The notes beneath the pieces are model-generated. The model made no database searches, was not told where the DNA came from, and saw nothing but the letters and a program-made list of their open reading frames with translations. A program made the position numbers and the translations under genes. Shown here in pieces: positions 54,274 through 62,881 of a stretch of DNA of 64,000 nucleotides. This DNA comes from Oscillospiraceae bacterium (GTDB taxonomy: Bacteria; Bacillota; Clostridia; Oscillospirales; Acutalibacteraceae), in contig SVOB01000001.1 of the NCBI GenBank assembly GCA_015066565.1, positions 1,334,531 through 1,398,530 on the forward strand, written 5' to 3'. Within the stretch, counting starts at the first letter, position 1, and each line of letters begins with the position of its first letter.

Positions 54274-55704
54274 ATGAAAGATATTTACGAAAGCCCGCTT
54301 AATTCAAGATATTCGAGCAAGGAGATGAAATACATCTTCTCACCCGATTTCAAGTTCAGAACCTGGCGCAGACTCTGGATTGCGCTCGCTGAAAGCGAAA
54401 AAGAGCTTGGGCTTAATATCACGGATGAGCAGATTGAAGAGCTTAAAGCGCATAAGGACGATATAAATTATGAGGTCGCCGAGGCGAGAGAAAAGGAAAC
54501 CCGCCACGACGTTATGGCTCATATTTTTGCCTACGGTCAGCAGTGCCCGACGGCAAAGCCGATTATCCACCTCGGCGCCACAAGCTGTTATGTCGGCGAC
54601 AATACAGACATAATAATTATGACCGAGGCTCTTTCGCTCGTTAAGAAAAAGCTTGTGAACCTTATGGATAAGCTTGCGAAATTCGCTGACGAATATAAAG
54701 AAATGCCCTGCCTTGGCTTTACTCATTATCAGGCGGCTCAGCCGACAACCGTCGGCAAGCGCGCTTCGCTTTGGCTTCAGGACATAATGCTCGATTATTA
54801 TGCGGTTGACAATCAGCTTAAGAATATGAGACTGCTCGGTTCAAAGGGCACGACGGGCACTCAGGCTTCGTTCGTTGAGCTTTTTGACGGCGACGACGAA
54901 AAGATTAAACAGCTTGATAAAAAAATAGCCGAAAAGATGGGCTTTGCCTCCTGCTTTGCTGTTTCGGGTCAGACCTATTCAAGAAAGGTCGATTTTAATG
55001 TCCTTTCCGTTTTAAGCGGTATCGCACAGAGCGCTTCAAAATTCTCGTGCGATATGCGGTTGCTTCAGCATATGAAAGAGCTTGAAGAGCCGTTTGAAAA
55101 AACTCAGGTCGGCTCGTCGGCTATGGCTTATAAGAGAAATCCGATGAGAAGCGAAAGAATTACCTCGCTTTCACGCTATGTTATTTCGGATTTGACTAAC
55201 CCCGCTATGACGGCGGCTACCCAGTGGCTTGAGAGAACGCTCGACGACTCGGCCAATAAGAGAATAAGCGTTGCCGAGGGCTTTCTTGCAACTGACGCAA
55301 TTCTTGAGCTTTATATCAATATCGTTTCGGATATCGTTGTTTATCCGAAAATGATTGAAAAACGTCTTATGAGCGAGCTTCCGTTTATGGCTACGGAAAA
55401 TATCCTTATGGAAGCGGTTAAGCGAGGCGGCGACAGACAGGCGCTTCACGAAAAAATCCGCGTTCATTCAATGGACGCAGGCCGTGTTGTCAAGGTCGAG
55501 GGCGGCGAGAACGATTTGATTGACAGAATTTCCTCGGACGAAGCCTTCGGTATGACAAAGGAAGAAATCCTTTCGGTTATGAAACCTGAGAACTATATCG
55601 GAAGAGCCGATAAGCAGGTTACCGAATTTTTGGAAAACGAGATTTATCCCATACTTAAGGAGAACGAAGCTCTTCTCGGGATAAAGGTTGAAATAAACGT
55701 CTGA
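54274..55704 (+). CDS. purB: Adenylosuccinate lyase
   Basis: PurB cleaves SAICAR and adenylosuccinate in purine synthesis. The 476-residue protein has the fumarase-superfamily signature GSSAMAYKRNPMRSERI (about 281-297), with the catalytic serine in that loop, and LGATSCYVGDNTDI and THYQAAQPTTVGKRAS upstream. Together with guaB it puts the AMP and GMP branches under one promoter. Confidence 0.96.
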   Translation: MKDIYESPLNSRYSSKEMKYIFSPDFKFRTWRRLWIALAESEKELGLNITDEQIEELKAHKDDINYEVAEAREKETRHDVMAHIFAYGQQCPTAKPIIHLGATSCYVGDNTDIIIMTEALSLVKKKLVNLMDKLAKFADEYKEMPCLGFTHYQAAQPTTVGKRASLWLQDIMLDYYAVDNQLKNMRLLGSKGTTGTQASFVELFDGDDEKIKQLDKKIAEKMGFASCFAVSGQTYSRKVDFNVLSVLSGIAQSASKFSCDMRLLQHMKELEEPFEKTQVGSSAMAYKRNPMRSERITSLSRYVISDLTNPAMTAATQWLERTLDDSANKRISVAEGFLATDAILELYINIVSDIVVYPKMIEKRLMSELPFMATENILMEAVKRGGDRQALHEKIRVHSMDAGRVVKVEGGENDLIDRISSDEAFGMTKEEILSVMKPENYIGRADKQVTEFLENEIYPILKENEALLGIKVEINV

Positions 55705-55721
55705 GTGACGGAGGTTTTGAT

Positions 55722-57464
55722 ATGAAAAGAAATAAAATAATCATCTCTGTTGCCGTGTTTATGTGCGTGGCGGTTATGGTCGGACTCGTAGCCTGTAAAA
55801 ACGGCTCGAAAAAGCTTGACCCGGTTGTAGTAACCGACCAGAACGGCGTCGCCTATACTGACGAAAACGGCGAGGTTATGACTATTATCCCCGAGGGTGA
55901 AATAGTTGAGGTAACCAACGCTAAGGGCGAAAAGGTCTATGACGAAAACGGCGAGGTTAAAACCTCTATCAGATATGATTCAAAATTAGTCGGAGTTCCG
56001 CTTACCGATAAGGACGGAAACGCCTATACCGATTCAAAGGGCAACTGGCTGACGACTGAAATCTGGGTTCCCGCTACCTCGGGTCCCGAAAGCTCGTCGA
56101 TTATCACTATGCCCCTTACCGACTCGGGCGGAGCTACTGTTACGAACGGCGAGGGCGAGGTTATAACCTACACTGCTGTTTCAACCGTTTCACCCGTTGA
56201 CCCGTCTCCGAACTCTTCGGACTATAACAGCACCTTCGGCGGAAGCGAAACGGATTCTTTCGTTGACGTTGCGGCGACAAGCGACGGCGGTTTCGTTGCG
56301 CTTATGGTTTCCGCTTCAAAGGACGGCAGTCTTTCGGGCATAAGCAATAAATACGGCGAACAGAATTCGGTTCTTGTCAAGTATGACCAGGACGGTAAAA
56401 TCCAGTGGAAGAAATTTATCGGCGGTAACGACGGCGTTTCGCTTATGGCGCTCGATATTGACTCCCAGGGAAATATTGCCGCGGCAGGTTATTCAAAATC
56501 GACTGACCTGGGCGAAAAGAATTACGGAAACTACGACGCGATTGTCTATATGTTTAAGTCAACCGGCGAAGTAAAATGGTTTGCAAGCATCGGCGGCACT
56601 CAGTCAGAGGCGTTCAACGGCGTTGCGTTTAATTCCGACGGCTCGCTTGTAGTTTCGGGCTTCAGCTATTCCCACGACGGTACGGCTAAGCAGTTCGGCG
56701 TTCCCAATAAGGAAAGCGCGGCTGTTATTGCGAAGTATTCTTCAGACGGCAAGCTCGAATTTGCAAAGAAAATCGGCTCCACTGCTGACGCCCTTTACGG
56801 AATTGACGTTGACTCAAAGGGCAATATCTATACGGTCGGCAGCTTCAGTTCAAATACAAAGAACAGCCTGTTTACTCCTTACGGAAAGGCTGACGGCGCT
56901 ATAATCAAGTTCGACTCAAAGGGCGAAAAGCTCTGGAGTTATCAGCTCGGCGGAAGCAAGATTGACCGTTTCGCTTCGCTTACGGTAACACAGGACGACG
57001 GCGTTATCGTTGTCGGCAGAAGCGAATCAAAGGACAAAGCTTTCGAGGACCTTAAAAACTACGGCGGTTACGACGCGGTTATAGCGAAGATTAATTCAAA
57101 GGGCTCTCTTGCCTGGGCTAAGACCTTTAAGGGCTATTATGACGATTCGTTTTACGATATTACCGCAGGCAACGGCGGCTACTATGTTGTAGGCTCGTCA
57201 AATTCCGCTAACCGTGATTTCATTACAATCGGCAACCGCGGCGGACTTGACGGAATAGTTGTAAAGTATTCCGAAAGCGGCGAGGTTCAGTCGGTTGAAG
57301 GCTTCGGCGGAAGCAGTGATGACGTATTCAATGCGGTTTGCGTTCTCAATAACGGCAGGGTTATTGCCGTAGGCAACGCTCTTTCGTCTGACGGCGACCT
57401 TGTAGGCAACAGCGTTGTTTCCAACGGCGAAAAGACGGTCGGTGTTGTCGCTAAATTCCAGTAA
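55722..57464 (+). CDS. Putative lipoprotein with beta-propeller-type repeats
   Basis: A 580-residue exported protein. The signal ends VMVGLVAC-KNG, a plausible lipobox. About residues 30-150 contain short repeats of the form VTDQNGVAYTDENGEV. From about 170 to the end are six or so repeats of 50-60 residues with the pattern GGS..D.F...A...DGG.VV.G.S.S.DG, as in SBBP-type beta-propellers. Such proteins bind or display at the cell surface; the ligand is unknown. It is the third gene in the guaB run, 17 bp after purB, but not functionally linked to purines as far as can be seen. Confidence 0.75.
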   Translation: MKRNKIIISVAVFMCVAVMVGLVACKNGSKKLDPVVVTDQNGVAYTDENGEVMTIIPEGEIVEVTNAKGEKVYDENGEVKTSIRYDSKLVGVPLTDKDGNAYTDSKGNWLTTEIWVPATSGPESSSIITMPLTDSGGATVTNGEGEVITYTAVSTVSPVDPSPNSSDYNSTFGGSETDSFVDVAATSDGGFVALMVSASKDGSLSGISNKYGEQNSVLVKYDQDGKIQWKKFIGGNDGVSLMALDIDSQGNIAAAGYSKSTDLGEKNYGNYDAIVYMFKSTGEVKWFASIGGTQSEAFNGVAFNSDGSLVVSGFSYSHDGTAKQFGVPNKESAAVIAKYSSDGKLEFAKKIGSTADALYGIDVDSKGNIYTVGSFSSNTKNSLFTPYGKADGAIIKFDSKGEKLWSYQLGGSKIDRFASLTVTQDDGVIVVGRSESKDKAFEDLKNYGGYDAVIAKINSKGSLAWAKTFKGYYDDSFYDITAGNGGYYVVGSSNSANRDFITIGNRGGLDGIVVKYSESGEVQSVEGFGGSSDDVFNAVCVLNNGRVIAVGNALSSDGDLVGNSVVSNGEKTVGVVAKFQ

Positions 57465-57479
57465 AGGCTAAAATAAACT

Positions 57480-58268
57480 ATGTCAATCAGAAATCCAAAC
57501 AAAATCGGATATTTGCCTAAAAAGGTGAGAATTGCCTGGATTCTTATGAGGGTCGGGCTTCTCATCTGGGGTGTTTACGGGTTGTTCCACGGCTCTGTTG
57601 TCGAGTTTCTTCAGGCTGTTTTTGCAATCGCTTTTACGCATTTGTGGGATATGTTTCAGCTCTGGGGCGGAAAATCGTTCATTACGAAGGTTCACTATAA
57701 ATACCAGACGCTTCTTAACGCGTTTATCTTCTTCGGAACGGTTATCGGCTCGACAATCAACAACAGAACGAGCTTTGAACACTGCGACCTGATAAGCCAT
57801 TTTCTTGCGGGCGCGCTGACGGCGTATTTCGCCTATGATTTTGCGTTTTTGATTCAGGGGAAAAAGGGCAGGCTTTCGCCTGCTCTCGCTTCTATGTTTT
57901 CACTCGGCTTCGCCTGTGCAATCTGCGTCGGTTGGGAGTTTTACGAGTTTACTATGGACAGGCTCTACGGGCTTCATCTTCAGAGGTCTGTTCCGATTTC
58001 CGATTCGGGGCTTGTCGATACTATGGTCGATTTGATTATAGGTGTTGCGGGCGCGGTTATTACAATGCTTTATACCGCTTTTAAGCGTAACGGCGTAATC
58101 GGCAGAAACAAAAATCAGATTAAAGCCAGAAAACAGCGTGAAAACGAAATGTATGAAGAAAAGGAACGCGTCTGGCAGGAATACCTTGAGAAAAAGGAAC
58201 AGAAAAACAGCCTGCTTTCAAATGACGGCTATTTTATTGAAAGACCCGACGAACTGACGGGCAAGTAA
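57480..58268 (+). CDS. DUF2238-like integral membrane protein
   Basis: A 262-residue protein with about six membrane helices in the first 195 residues and a basic, coiled C-terminal tail. Conserved-looking motifs are CVGWEFYEFTMDRLYG and DSGLVDTMVDLIIGVAGA, which resemble the WE-E-D and DTxxD motifs of DUF2238 membrane proteins. Function is unknown. It starts 15 bp after the propeller lipoprotein and precedes a foldase-like lipoprotein by 19 bp. Confidence 0.65.
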   Translation: MSIRNPNKIGYLPKKVRIAWILMRVGLLIWGVYGLFHGSVVEFLQAVFAIAFTHLWDMFQLWGGKSFITKVHYKYQTLLNAFIFFGTVIGSTINNRTSFEHCDLISHFLAGALTAYFAYDFAFLIQGKKGRLSPALASMFSLGFACAICVGWEFYEFTMDRLYGLHLQRSVPISDSGLVDTMVDLIIGVAGAVITMLYTAFKRNGVIGRNKNQIKARKQRENEMYEEKERVWQEYLEKKEQKNSLLSNDGYFIERPDELTGK

Positions 58269-58287
58269 TTTTCGGGAGGAGAAAAAA

Positions 58288-59184
58288 TTGAAAAAAGCTA
58301 TCAGCTTATTGCTGTTCGTTTCAATTATAATATGTATATTCTCTTCCTGCGCCAAAAAGGAAGAACTCGTTCAGGTAGGCTCTGTCAAGGTCGGCAGGGG
58401 AGTGTATGAGTATTTCTTGAGCGAAGCCGAAAAGCAGTCGGACTCTTCACCCGAGGAAGCGGCTGAAACGGCAGTTCTAAAATATGTTGCCGTCAATACT
58501 AAATTTGAGGAGCTTAAGCTTTCGCTTAACGCAAATCAGAAATCGCTCGCTTCAAAACGCGCTAATTCGTACTGGCACCTGTTTTCGTCTTATTATGAAG
58601 AACGGGGAATTACGAAAAATGACGTTTATTCCGTGACCTTAAGCGACGAATATTTAAAGGCGATTATCAGAAGCATATACGATAAGGACGGAACAAATCC
58701 GATGCCCGAAAAGGCGATTAAAGAGTATTTCAGCAACAACTATGTGGCGTTCAAGGCTATAATCGAGCTGCTTCAGACAACTGATGAAAACGGCGTTGTT
58801 ACGGATATAACCGACCAGAAGCTCAAAAGTATTCAGAAACAGTTCAACCAGATGAAAAAAAGCCTTGATGGCGGAACGAGCTTTGAAAAGGTTGACGCGG
58901 CTTATCAGTCGAAGGCGAGCGAAAACGCCGAGGAAGAAACGGAAGCGATGCTCCTTTCAAAAGCTTCAAAGGCTTTTCCGACAGGAACCTTCGACGAAAT
59001 AGTGAAAATCGAAAGGGACAAGGCGGGAGTTTTCACGGCGGGTAAATATATTTTCCTCGTTCAGAGAGTAGGCGAGTTCAAGAATAAGGCTTTCTACGAA
59101 GAAAACCGTGACGACTGTCTTATAGCCCTCGGAAAAACAGCGCTTGAAAAAACGCTTGAAAGCTGGGCGGAATCGCTGAGTTAA
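58288..59184 (+). CDS. SurA/PrsA-like lipoprotein without clear catalytic PPIase domain
   Basis: A protein of 298 residues starting at TTG 58288 with GGGAGGAG upstream. The signal MKKAISLLLFVSIIICIFSS-C has a lipobox. The body is mostly helical and follows the SurA_N chaperone pattern, with a parvulin-like stretch possible around 165-280 (KAIIELLQTTDENG, GEFKNKAFYEENRDDC). I cannot see the conserved parvulin active residues, so foldase activity is uncertain and a chaperone role is more cautious. It closes the envelope gene run after guaB-purB. Confidence 0.7.
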   Translation: MKKAISLLLFVSIIICIFSSCAKKEELVQVGSVKVGRGVYEYFLSEAEKQSDSSPEEAAETAVLKYVAVNTKFEELKLSLNANQKSLASKRANSYWHLFSSYYEERGITKNDVYSVTLSDEYLKAIIRSIYDKDGTNPMPEKAIKEYFSNNYVAFKAIIELLQTTDENGVVTDITDQKLKSIQKQFNQMKKSLDGGTSFEKVDAAYQSKASENAEEETEAMLLSKASKAFPTGTFDEIVKIERDKAGVFTAGKYIFLVQRVGEFKNKAFYEENRDDCLIALGKTALEKTLESWAESLS

Positions 59185-59200
59185 TAACATTTGATTTAAA

Positions 59201-59218
59201 GGCTCCCTTTCGGGAGCC
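59201..59218. terminator. Short hairpin after the SurA-like lipoprotein gene
   Basis: GGCTCCC/GGGAGCC with a 4-nt loop, 16 bp after the stop. The T tract is weak. Confidence 0.5.
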
Positions 59219-59244
59219 CGTTATAAAGAAGTTTTCAACAATAA

Positions 59245-59347
59245 GGCTCCCCTGTGCAAGGGGAGCTGTCGCATTTATGCGACTGAGGGGTTGTGACAAT
59301 CCCTCTGCTTCGCTTGCGCTCAGCACCTCCCTTTACACAAGGGAGGC
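59245..59347. repeat. Imperfect palindromic repeat, family 1 copy 2
   Basis: Begins GGCTCCCCTGTGCAAGGGG and ends CTCCCTTTACACAAGGGAGGC. It shares ends and core GACTGAGGGGTTGT with the copy at 34558-34659, while the two inner hairpins differ. Confidence 0.75.
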
Positions 59348-59407
59348 TTTTTCTTTTCCGGATTTGTCTTTACAAATCCTATGCTCGCTGTACTCTATGA
59401 CACATAT

Positions 59408-59436
59408 TTGCTCTTTACTAAAAACAGTGATATAAT
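59408..59436 (+). promoter_or_regulatory. Promoter of the GNAT gene
   Basis: TTGCTC, 17 nt, TATAAT, 33 bp before the ATG. Confidence 0.6.
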
Positions 59437-59469
59437 GATACAGACAAATCGGGATTTACGGAGGAAGCT

Positions 59470-59886
59470 ATGTATTATAAAGAAATCAATGTTTCTCAAA
59501 TTGATGCTTTGTGGGAACTTCAAAAACTGTATAAAGCAGAAATTGGAGAAAATGAACCGGAAAGCAATGAAAAGGCACATTTGGCAAACGCCATAGAAGA
59601 CAACAAGGTTGTTTTCTATGGCGTTTGGGAGAAAAATAACCTGATAGGATGTTGCTCAATTACAGTCGGTTTCTCTACTTTTGATTATATGCCGAGCGGT
59701 GTGTTTGAAGACTTCTATATTCGTCCTGAATACCGTCATAAAGGCGTGGCACGTCAGTTGGTACGGTTTGCATACTGTGAAAGCGGCGTTTCTTCTTTAA
59801 CTGTCGGTTGTGCAGAATGCGATATACAAATGTATCAATCACTTGGATTCTCAATTATGCTTGGAAATCTGCTTGCGTTTGAATAA
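59470..59886 (+). CDS. GNAT-family N-acetyltransferase
   Basis: A 138-residue acetyl-CoA-dependent acetyltransferase. The acetyl-CoA loop is seen as FEDFYIRPEYRHKGVARQLV (about 80-99), followed by the usual C-terminal YQSLGFSI. Substrate unknown. GGAGGAAG precedes the ATG. It is a lone gene with its own promoter and terminator, AT-richer than its surroundings and next to a repeat, so it may have been acquired. Confidence 0.85.
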   Translation: MYYKEINVSQIDALWELQKLYKAEIGENEPESNEKAHLANAIEDNKVVFYGVWEKNNLIGCCSITVGFSTFDYMPSGVFEDFYIRPEYRHKGVARQLVRFAYCESGVSSLTVGCAECDIQMYQSLGFSIMLGNLLAFE

Positions 59887-59918
59887 CAAATTCTGATTTG
59901 TTGAGATAAAAAACAGAG

Positions 59919-59941
59919 CGGCTGAGTTTTTACTCAGCCGC
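59919..59941 (+). terminator. GNAT gene terminator
   Basis: Stem GCGGCTGAG/CTCAGCCGC with a 5-nt loop, then CTTCTTTAT. Confidence 0.8.
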
Positions 59942-60015
59942 CTTCTTTATAACGGACGCCCGTTCGGGAGCCTTTTGTTGTCCGATTAAAAGTACCGTAA
60001 AAAAGATTTTAGGTC

Positions 60016-60066
60016 TTGAAAAAGAAAAAAGATTATGTTATGCTCTTTCTATCGAACATTTGTTCG
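60016..60066 (+). promoter_or_regulatory. SOS promoter: sigma-A elements plus LexA box
   Basis: TTGAAA, 17 nt, TATGCT, then a perfect palindrome CGAACATTTGTTCG at 60053-60066. It matches the Bacillus/Clostridium LexA (DinR) consensus CGAAC-N4-GTTCG and covers the expected transcription start. Confidence 0.85.
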
Positions 60067-60082
60067 GTAGAAAGGAGTAGAA

Positions 60083-60322
60083 ATGACACTTTACGAGCTT
60101 GGCGAGGACTACCTTCGCCAAAACGATATTCTTGTCGAAAAGATTCACAGATTGACCGACGAGCTTAAAACCAAAAGCGGAAACGATTATATCGCTCTGA
60201 AAGCTGACATACTCACTCTTTATCAGATGTCCAGAGAACTTCGTCAGACCGCCGCGGTCTTAATGCATTACTACGACCACTGTGATAGAAAGAAATACCG
60301 TGTTCATCCGCACCTTAATTAG
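60083..60322 (+). CDS. LexA-controlled small helical protein of unknown function
   Basis: A 79-residue, hydrophilic, probably all-helical protein beginning MTLYELGEDYLRQNDILVEK. It has no signal peptide, no membrane segment and no family I recognise. The C-terminus HYYDHCDRKKYRVHPHLN carries four histidines and one cysteine, which might bind metal, but this is a guess. AAAGGAG precedes the ATG. A consensus LexA box lies 16 bp upstream, so expression should rise on DNA damage. A small SOS protein could act in checkpoint control, repair or on a damaged-DNA enzyme; none of these is shown by sequence. Confidence 0.8.
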   Translation: MTLYELGEDYLRQNDILVEKIHRLTDELKTKSGNDYIALKADILTLYQMSRELRQTAAVLMHYYDHCDRKKYRVHPHLN

Positions 60323-60341
60323 TATGTTCACAATTTTTTAA

Positions 60342-60370
60342 TTGAATTTAGGAGTTGATAGTTGTATAAT
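60342..60370 (+). promoter_or_regulatory. Promoter of the TPR-protein operon
   Basis: TTGAAT, 17 nt, TATAAT. The next gene therefore need not share the SOS promoter, although no terminator separates them. Confidence 0.65.
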
Positions 60371-60404
60371 AACAAAGATAGTTTAAACGAAAGGAGTTTT
60401 CCCC

Positions 60405-61964
60405 TTGAGTGATAATAAGGATAACAACGCTTTTGAGGATGAAGAGGTTGAAACTGAGAAAACCGATTTACCCGATAACGAAAGCGTTACAGAAAATGAA
60501 AGCGAAACAGTTTCCGATTCTTACGAAGGCGAAAACCTTGATAAAGAATTAGAGGAGCTTCGTGACGTTTTTCAGCAGGAGCTTGATAAAGCGACTGCCG
60601 AGGTTCAAAACGCCGAAACTGATTCGTCGGAGGAAAACGAAGAAATTAACAGCGAAAACCTCTGCCTTTGCTGCGGCGAAAAGGAAAGAATGGAAGGCAG
60701 CGACTACTGTGAGGACTGCTATGAGGCTATGCGCCACTATCCGTTTAAATGGGTTTATTTCCTTGTCGCAATTCTCGCTGTCTATGTTGCTGTTCTTGCG
60801 GTAGGAAAAATTGCCGACATCAACCACGGCTGGGTTTACGCTTATGAGGGCGATACGCTTGCCGAAGCGGGTTGGTATGAGGACGCTGCCGACAAATATC
60901 AGTATGCCCAGAATTATCTTTATAGGGCGAAGGTTGAGCCGAAAATGGTTTATCTTCATAACCTTCAGAACAGCTTTAAGCTCGGCGGCTTTAACGTAAT
61001 AAACAGCTACCCGACCTCGGTTGCAACTCTCTTTGATGAATGGGAAATGAATCTTCCCCATATGAAGACGCTTAAGCAGTATTATATGAAGTCACAGGAG
61101 ATGGCGGCGACCATTCAGACCGTGAATGATGAGATTTTCTCGGAATACAGCGAGATGCCTACTTCGGAATTGCCTTATGACGAAATCATAAAGAAAATAA
61201 ACGAACTCTCGAACAGAACTCTTCATATAGGTATAGACGAAAACGGCAATGAGATTACCGAAGAGGCTACGACCGAGCAGGCAGGACAGATGTCTTCGTC
61301 AAGCGAGGTCTATTTCAAGAGAACAACCACTTACGACAAGGCTATGCTTGAGTATTTCAAATACTATTTTGCGGCGACCTGCGGAAAATCAAGCGAAGAA
61401 AAAATAGGCTTCCTTGAGAATGTAAAGTCAAATGCTCCGGAAATGATTTGGCTTTATGCGGGCGAGCTCGGTATGGAATACGCCGAAAACGGAAATAAGG
61501 AAAAGGCTCTGGAGTTAGCCGACCTGATTAACAGGGAGTCCGAAACAGACGTTGTCAGCTATTATATTAAGGCTCTTGTCGCAAAGATAATTGATAACGA
61601 TTTTGAAAAGGCGATTGAATATTGTGAACAGGGCAACGGCTACGCCGAAAACTATGAGTTCTACCGTCAGATGGCTTTGAATTATCTTGCTCTCGGCGAT
61701 TACAAGAAGGCTCAGGAAAACGCCCAGAAGGCGTATGATATGTCAAATGACCTGACAACCATAAATACTCTTGCGTTCAGCGCTCTTGCCAACGGAGACA
61801 GCAAAAAATTCGATGAAATGGAAAAGGTTTTCACCGATTATAACGCAGATGTTGAGTCCGATGACCAGAAGCTTGATTTTGTTTCGGGCGTGCTTGCTCT
61901 GAAGAATAAGGAAAAGACTGTCGATGAAATTTTAAAGCAGGGAGGTTATGATTTAAATGATTAA
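60405..61964 (+). CDS. Membrane protein with zinc-ribbon-like motif and C-terminal TPR repeats
   Basis: A 519-residue protein. The first 80 residues are acidic; then two CxxC pairs, CLCCGEKERMEGSDYCEDC (about 87-105), look like a small zinc knuckle. One membrane helix follows (about 115-137). The extracytoplasmic part has an initial TPR-like unit (AEAGWYEDAADKYQYAQNYL) and several TPRs after 380 (EFYRQMALNYLALGDYKKAQ). It starts at TTG 60405 with AAAGGAG 8 nt upstream. The next gene overlaps its end by 8 bp. A scaffold role is likely; partners are unknown. Confidence 0.72.
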   Translation: MSDNKDNNAFEDEEVETEKTDLPDNESVTENESETVSDSYEGENLDKELEELRDVFQQELDKATAEVQNAETDSSEENEEINSENLCLCCGEKERMEGSDYCEDCYEAMRHYPFKWVYFLVAILAVYVAVLAVGKIADINHGWVYAYEGDTLAEAGWYEDAADKYQYAQNYLYRAKVEPKMVYLHNLQNSFKLGGFNVINSYPTSVATLFDEWEMNLPHMKTLKQYYMKSQEMAATIQTVNDEIFSEYSEMPTSELPYDEIIKKINELSNRTLHIGIDENGNEITEEATTEQAGQMSSSSEVYFKRTTTYDKAMLEYFKYYFAATCGKSSEEKIGFLENVKSNAPEMIWLYAGELGMEYAENGNKEKALELADLINRESETDVVSYYIKALVAKIIDNDFEKAIEYCEQGNGYAENYEFYRQMALNYLALGDYKKAQENAQKAYDMSNDLTTINTLAFSALANGDSKKFDEMEKVFTDYNADVESDDQKLDFVSGVLALKNKEKTVDEILKQGGYDLND

Positions 61965-62553
61965 AATTTTCTATCTTATCGCTAAAACCGTAACTCTCCC
62001 CGGAACACTTTTCAAAGCGTTCCTTGAGCACGTTGCCTGCAGACTTACTTCAACTGCTATGGATAACGACCGTTATTATCAGGGCAACGAAATGTGCGGC
62101 CACGTTGAGCATGACCTTGCCGAGAAGAAGGGCCAGTCGTTCGTGCTCTGCTTTTTCCCGTTTATTATTTCGCTTGTGTTCGGTCTTATTTTCTCGTGGG
62201 CGGGAAGTATTGATATAATCGCTCTCGGCGAGTTCAGACGTAACGAGCAGATTAATCTTATGGGATTTTTATATCTCTATCTCGGCCTTTGCTTTTTGAC
62301 AAATATGTTCCCCTCAACCGAGGATTACCTTTCGTTTAAAGAGCTGTTTTACGGCAAGGGCAGTAAGAACGTTTTTCTTAAAATAATTCTTGCTCCGCTT
62401 TTCGCAATGTTCTTTATCGGCACAAAGCTTGAAAAATGCGGTCTGTCGCTTCTCACAAGCGCGGCGTTCATTTTCTTTATGCCGAATATCCTATCGCTCT
62501 TTGTCCCGTACCTTACAAATCTTGTTACGGATTACAGCACGGGCTTGGGATGA
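61957..62553 (+). CDS. M50-like membrane pseudopeptidase
   Basis: A 198-residue protein with about four membrane helices. It aligns by eye with M50-type membrane metalloproteases: LPGTLFKAFLEHVACRL (14-30) corresponds to the PG..-HExxH-..CRL segment, but the three catalytic positions read Lys20, Ala21 and Glu24. GHVEH (48-52) and NMFPSTEDYLSF (116-127) match the later conserved motifs. The active site is therefore lost while the fold seems kept, as in inactive rhomboid/M50 relatives. The ATG has GGAGG upstream and overlaps the TPR gene by 8 bp, so the two proteins probably work together. Confidence 0.6.
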   Translation: MIKIFYLIAKTVTLPGTLFKAFLEHVACRLTSTAMDNDRYYQGNEMCGHVEHDLAEKKGQSFVLCFFPFIISLVFGLIFSWAGSIDIIALGEFRRNEQINLMGFLYLYLGLCFLTNMFPSTEDYLSFKELFYGKGSKNVFLKIILAPLFAMFFIGTKLEKCGLSLLTSAAFIFFMPNILSLFVPYLTNLVTDYSTGLG

Positions 62554-62589
62554 TATATAATTATAATGTAATAAAAAAAGAAGCCTCTT

Positions 62590-62869
62590 AGGGCGACACC
62601 GAAAAGGAGGTTTAAGCCCTAAAACGGACTCTTTTCCGCTATAACGGCTTCAAAAACGGGGTTAAGGCACAAAGCATTAACCCCGTTTTATTCATTGTTC
62701 TAACGAAAAATTGTCTCATTTTAGGGTGCGAAGCAGTTTTGGCAAAGTAATTTTAGTTCATAAAGTGATTATAAAATCCCCTGCATACTTTCGTATTCAG
62801 GGGATTTTTAATTGCTTTAGGGACAAAAGGACAAAGCCAAAACCTAAACATCCTTATTGGTGTCGCCCT
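62590..62869. mobile_element. 280-bp MITE-like element, copy B
   Basis: Reverse complement of copy A at 13046-13325, same length and with only about a dozen differences by eye. Ends AGGGCGACACC/GGTGTCGCCCT. The DNA on either side is itself an inverted repeat (AAAAAGAAGCC before, GGCTTCTTTTTT after), as if the element had entered the loop of an existing terminator between the M50-like gene and sleB. No coding capacity. Confidence 0.82.
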
Positions 62870-62881
62870 TTGGCTTCTTTT

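Noticed and set aside
59381..59596. 71-codon plus-strand frame overlapping the GNAT gene
   Set aside because: Out of frame with the clear acetyltransferase and covers its promoter; no product recognised.
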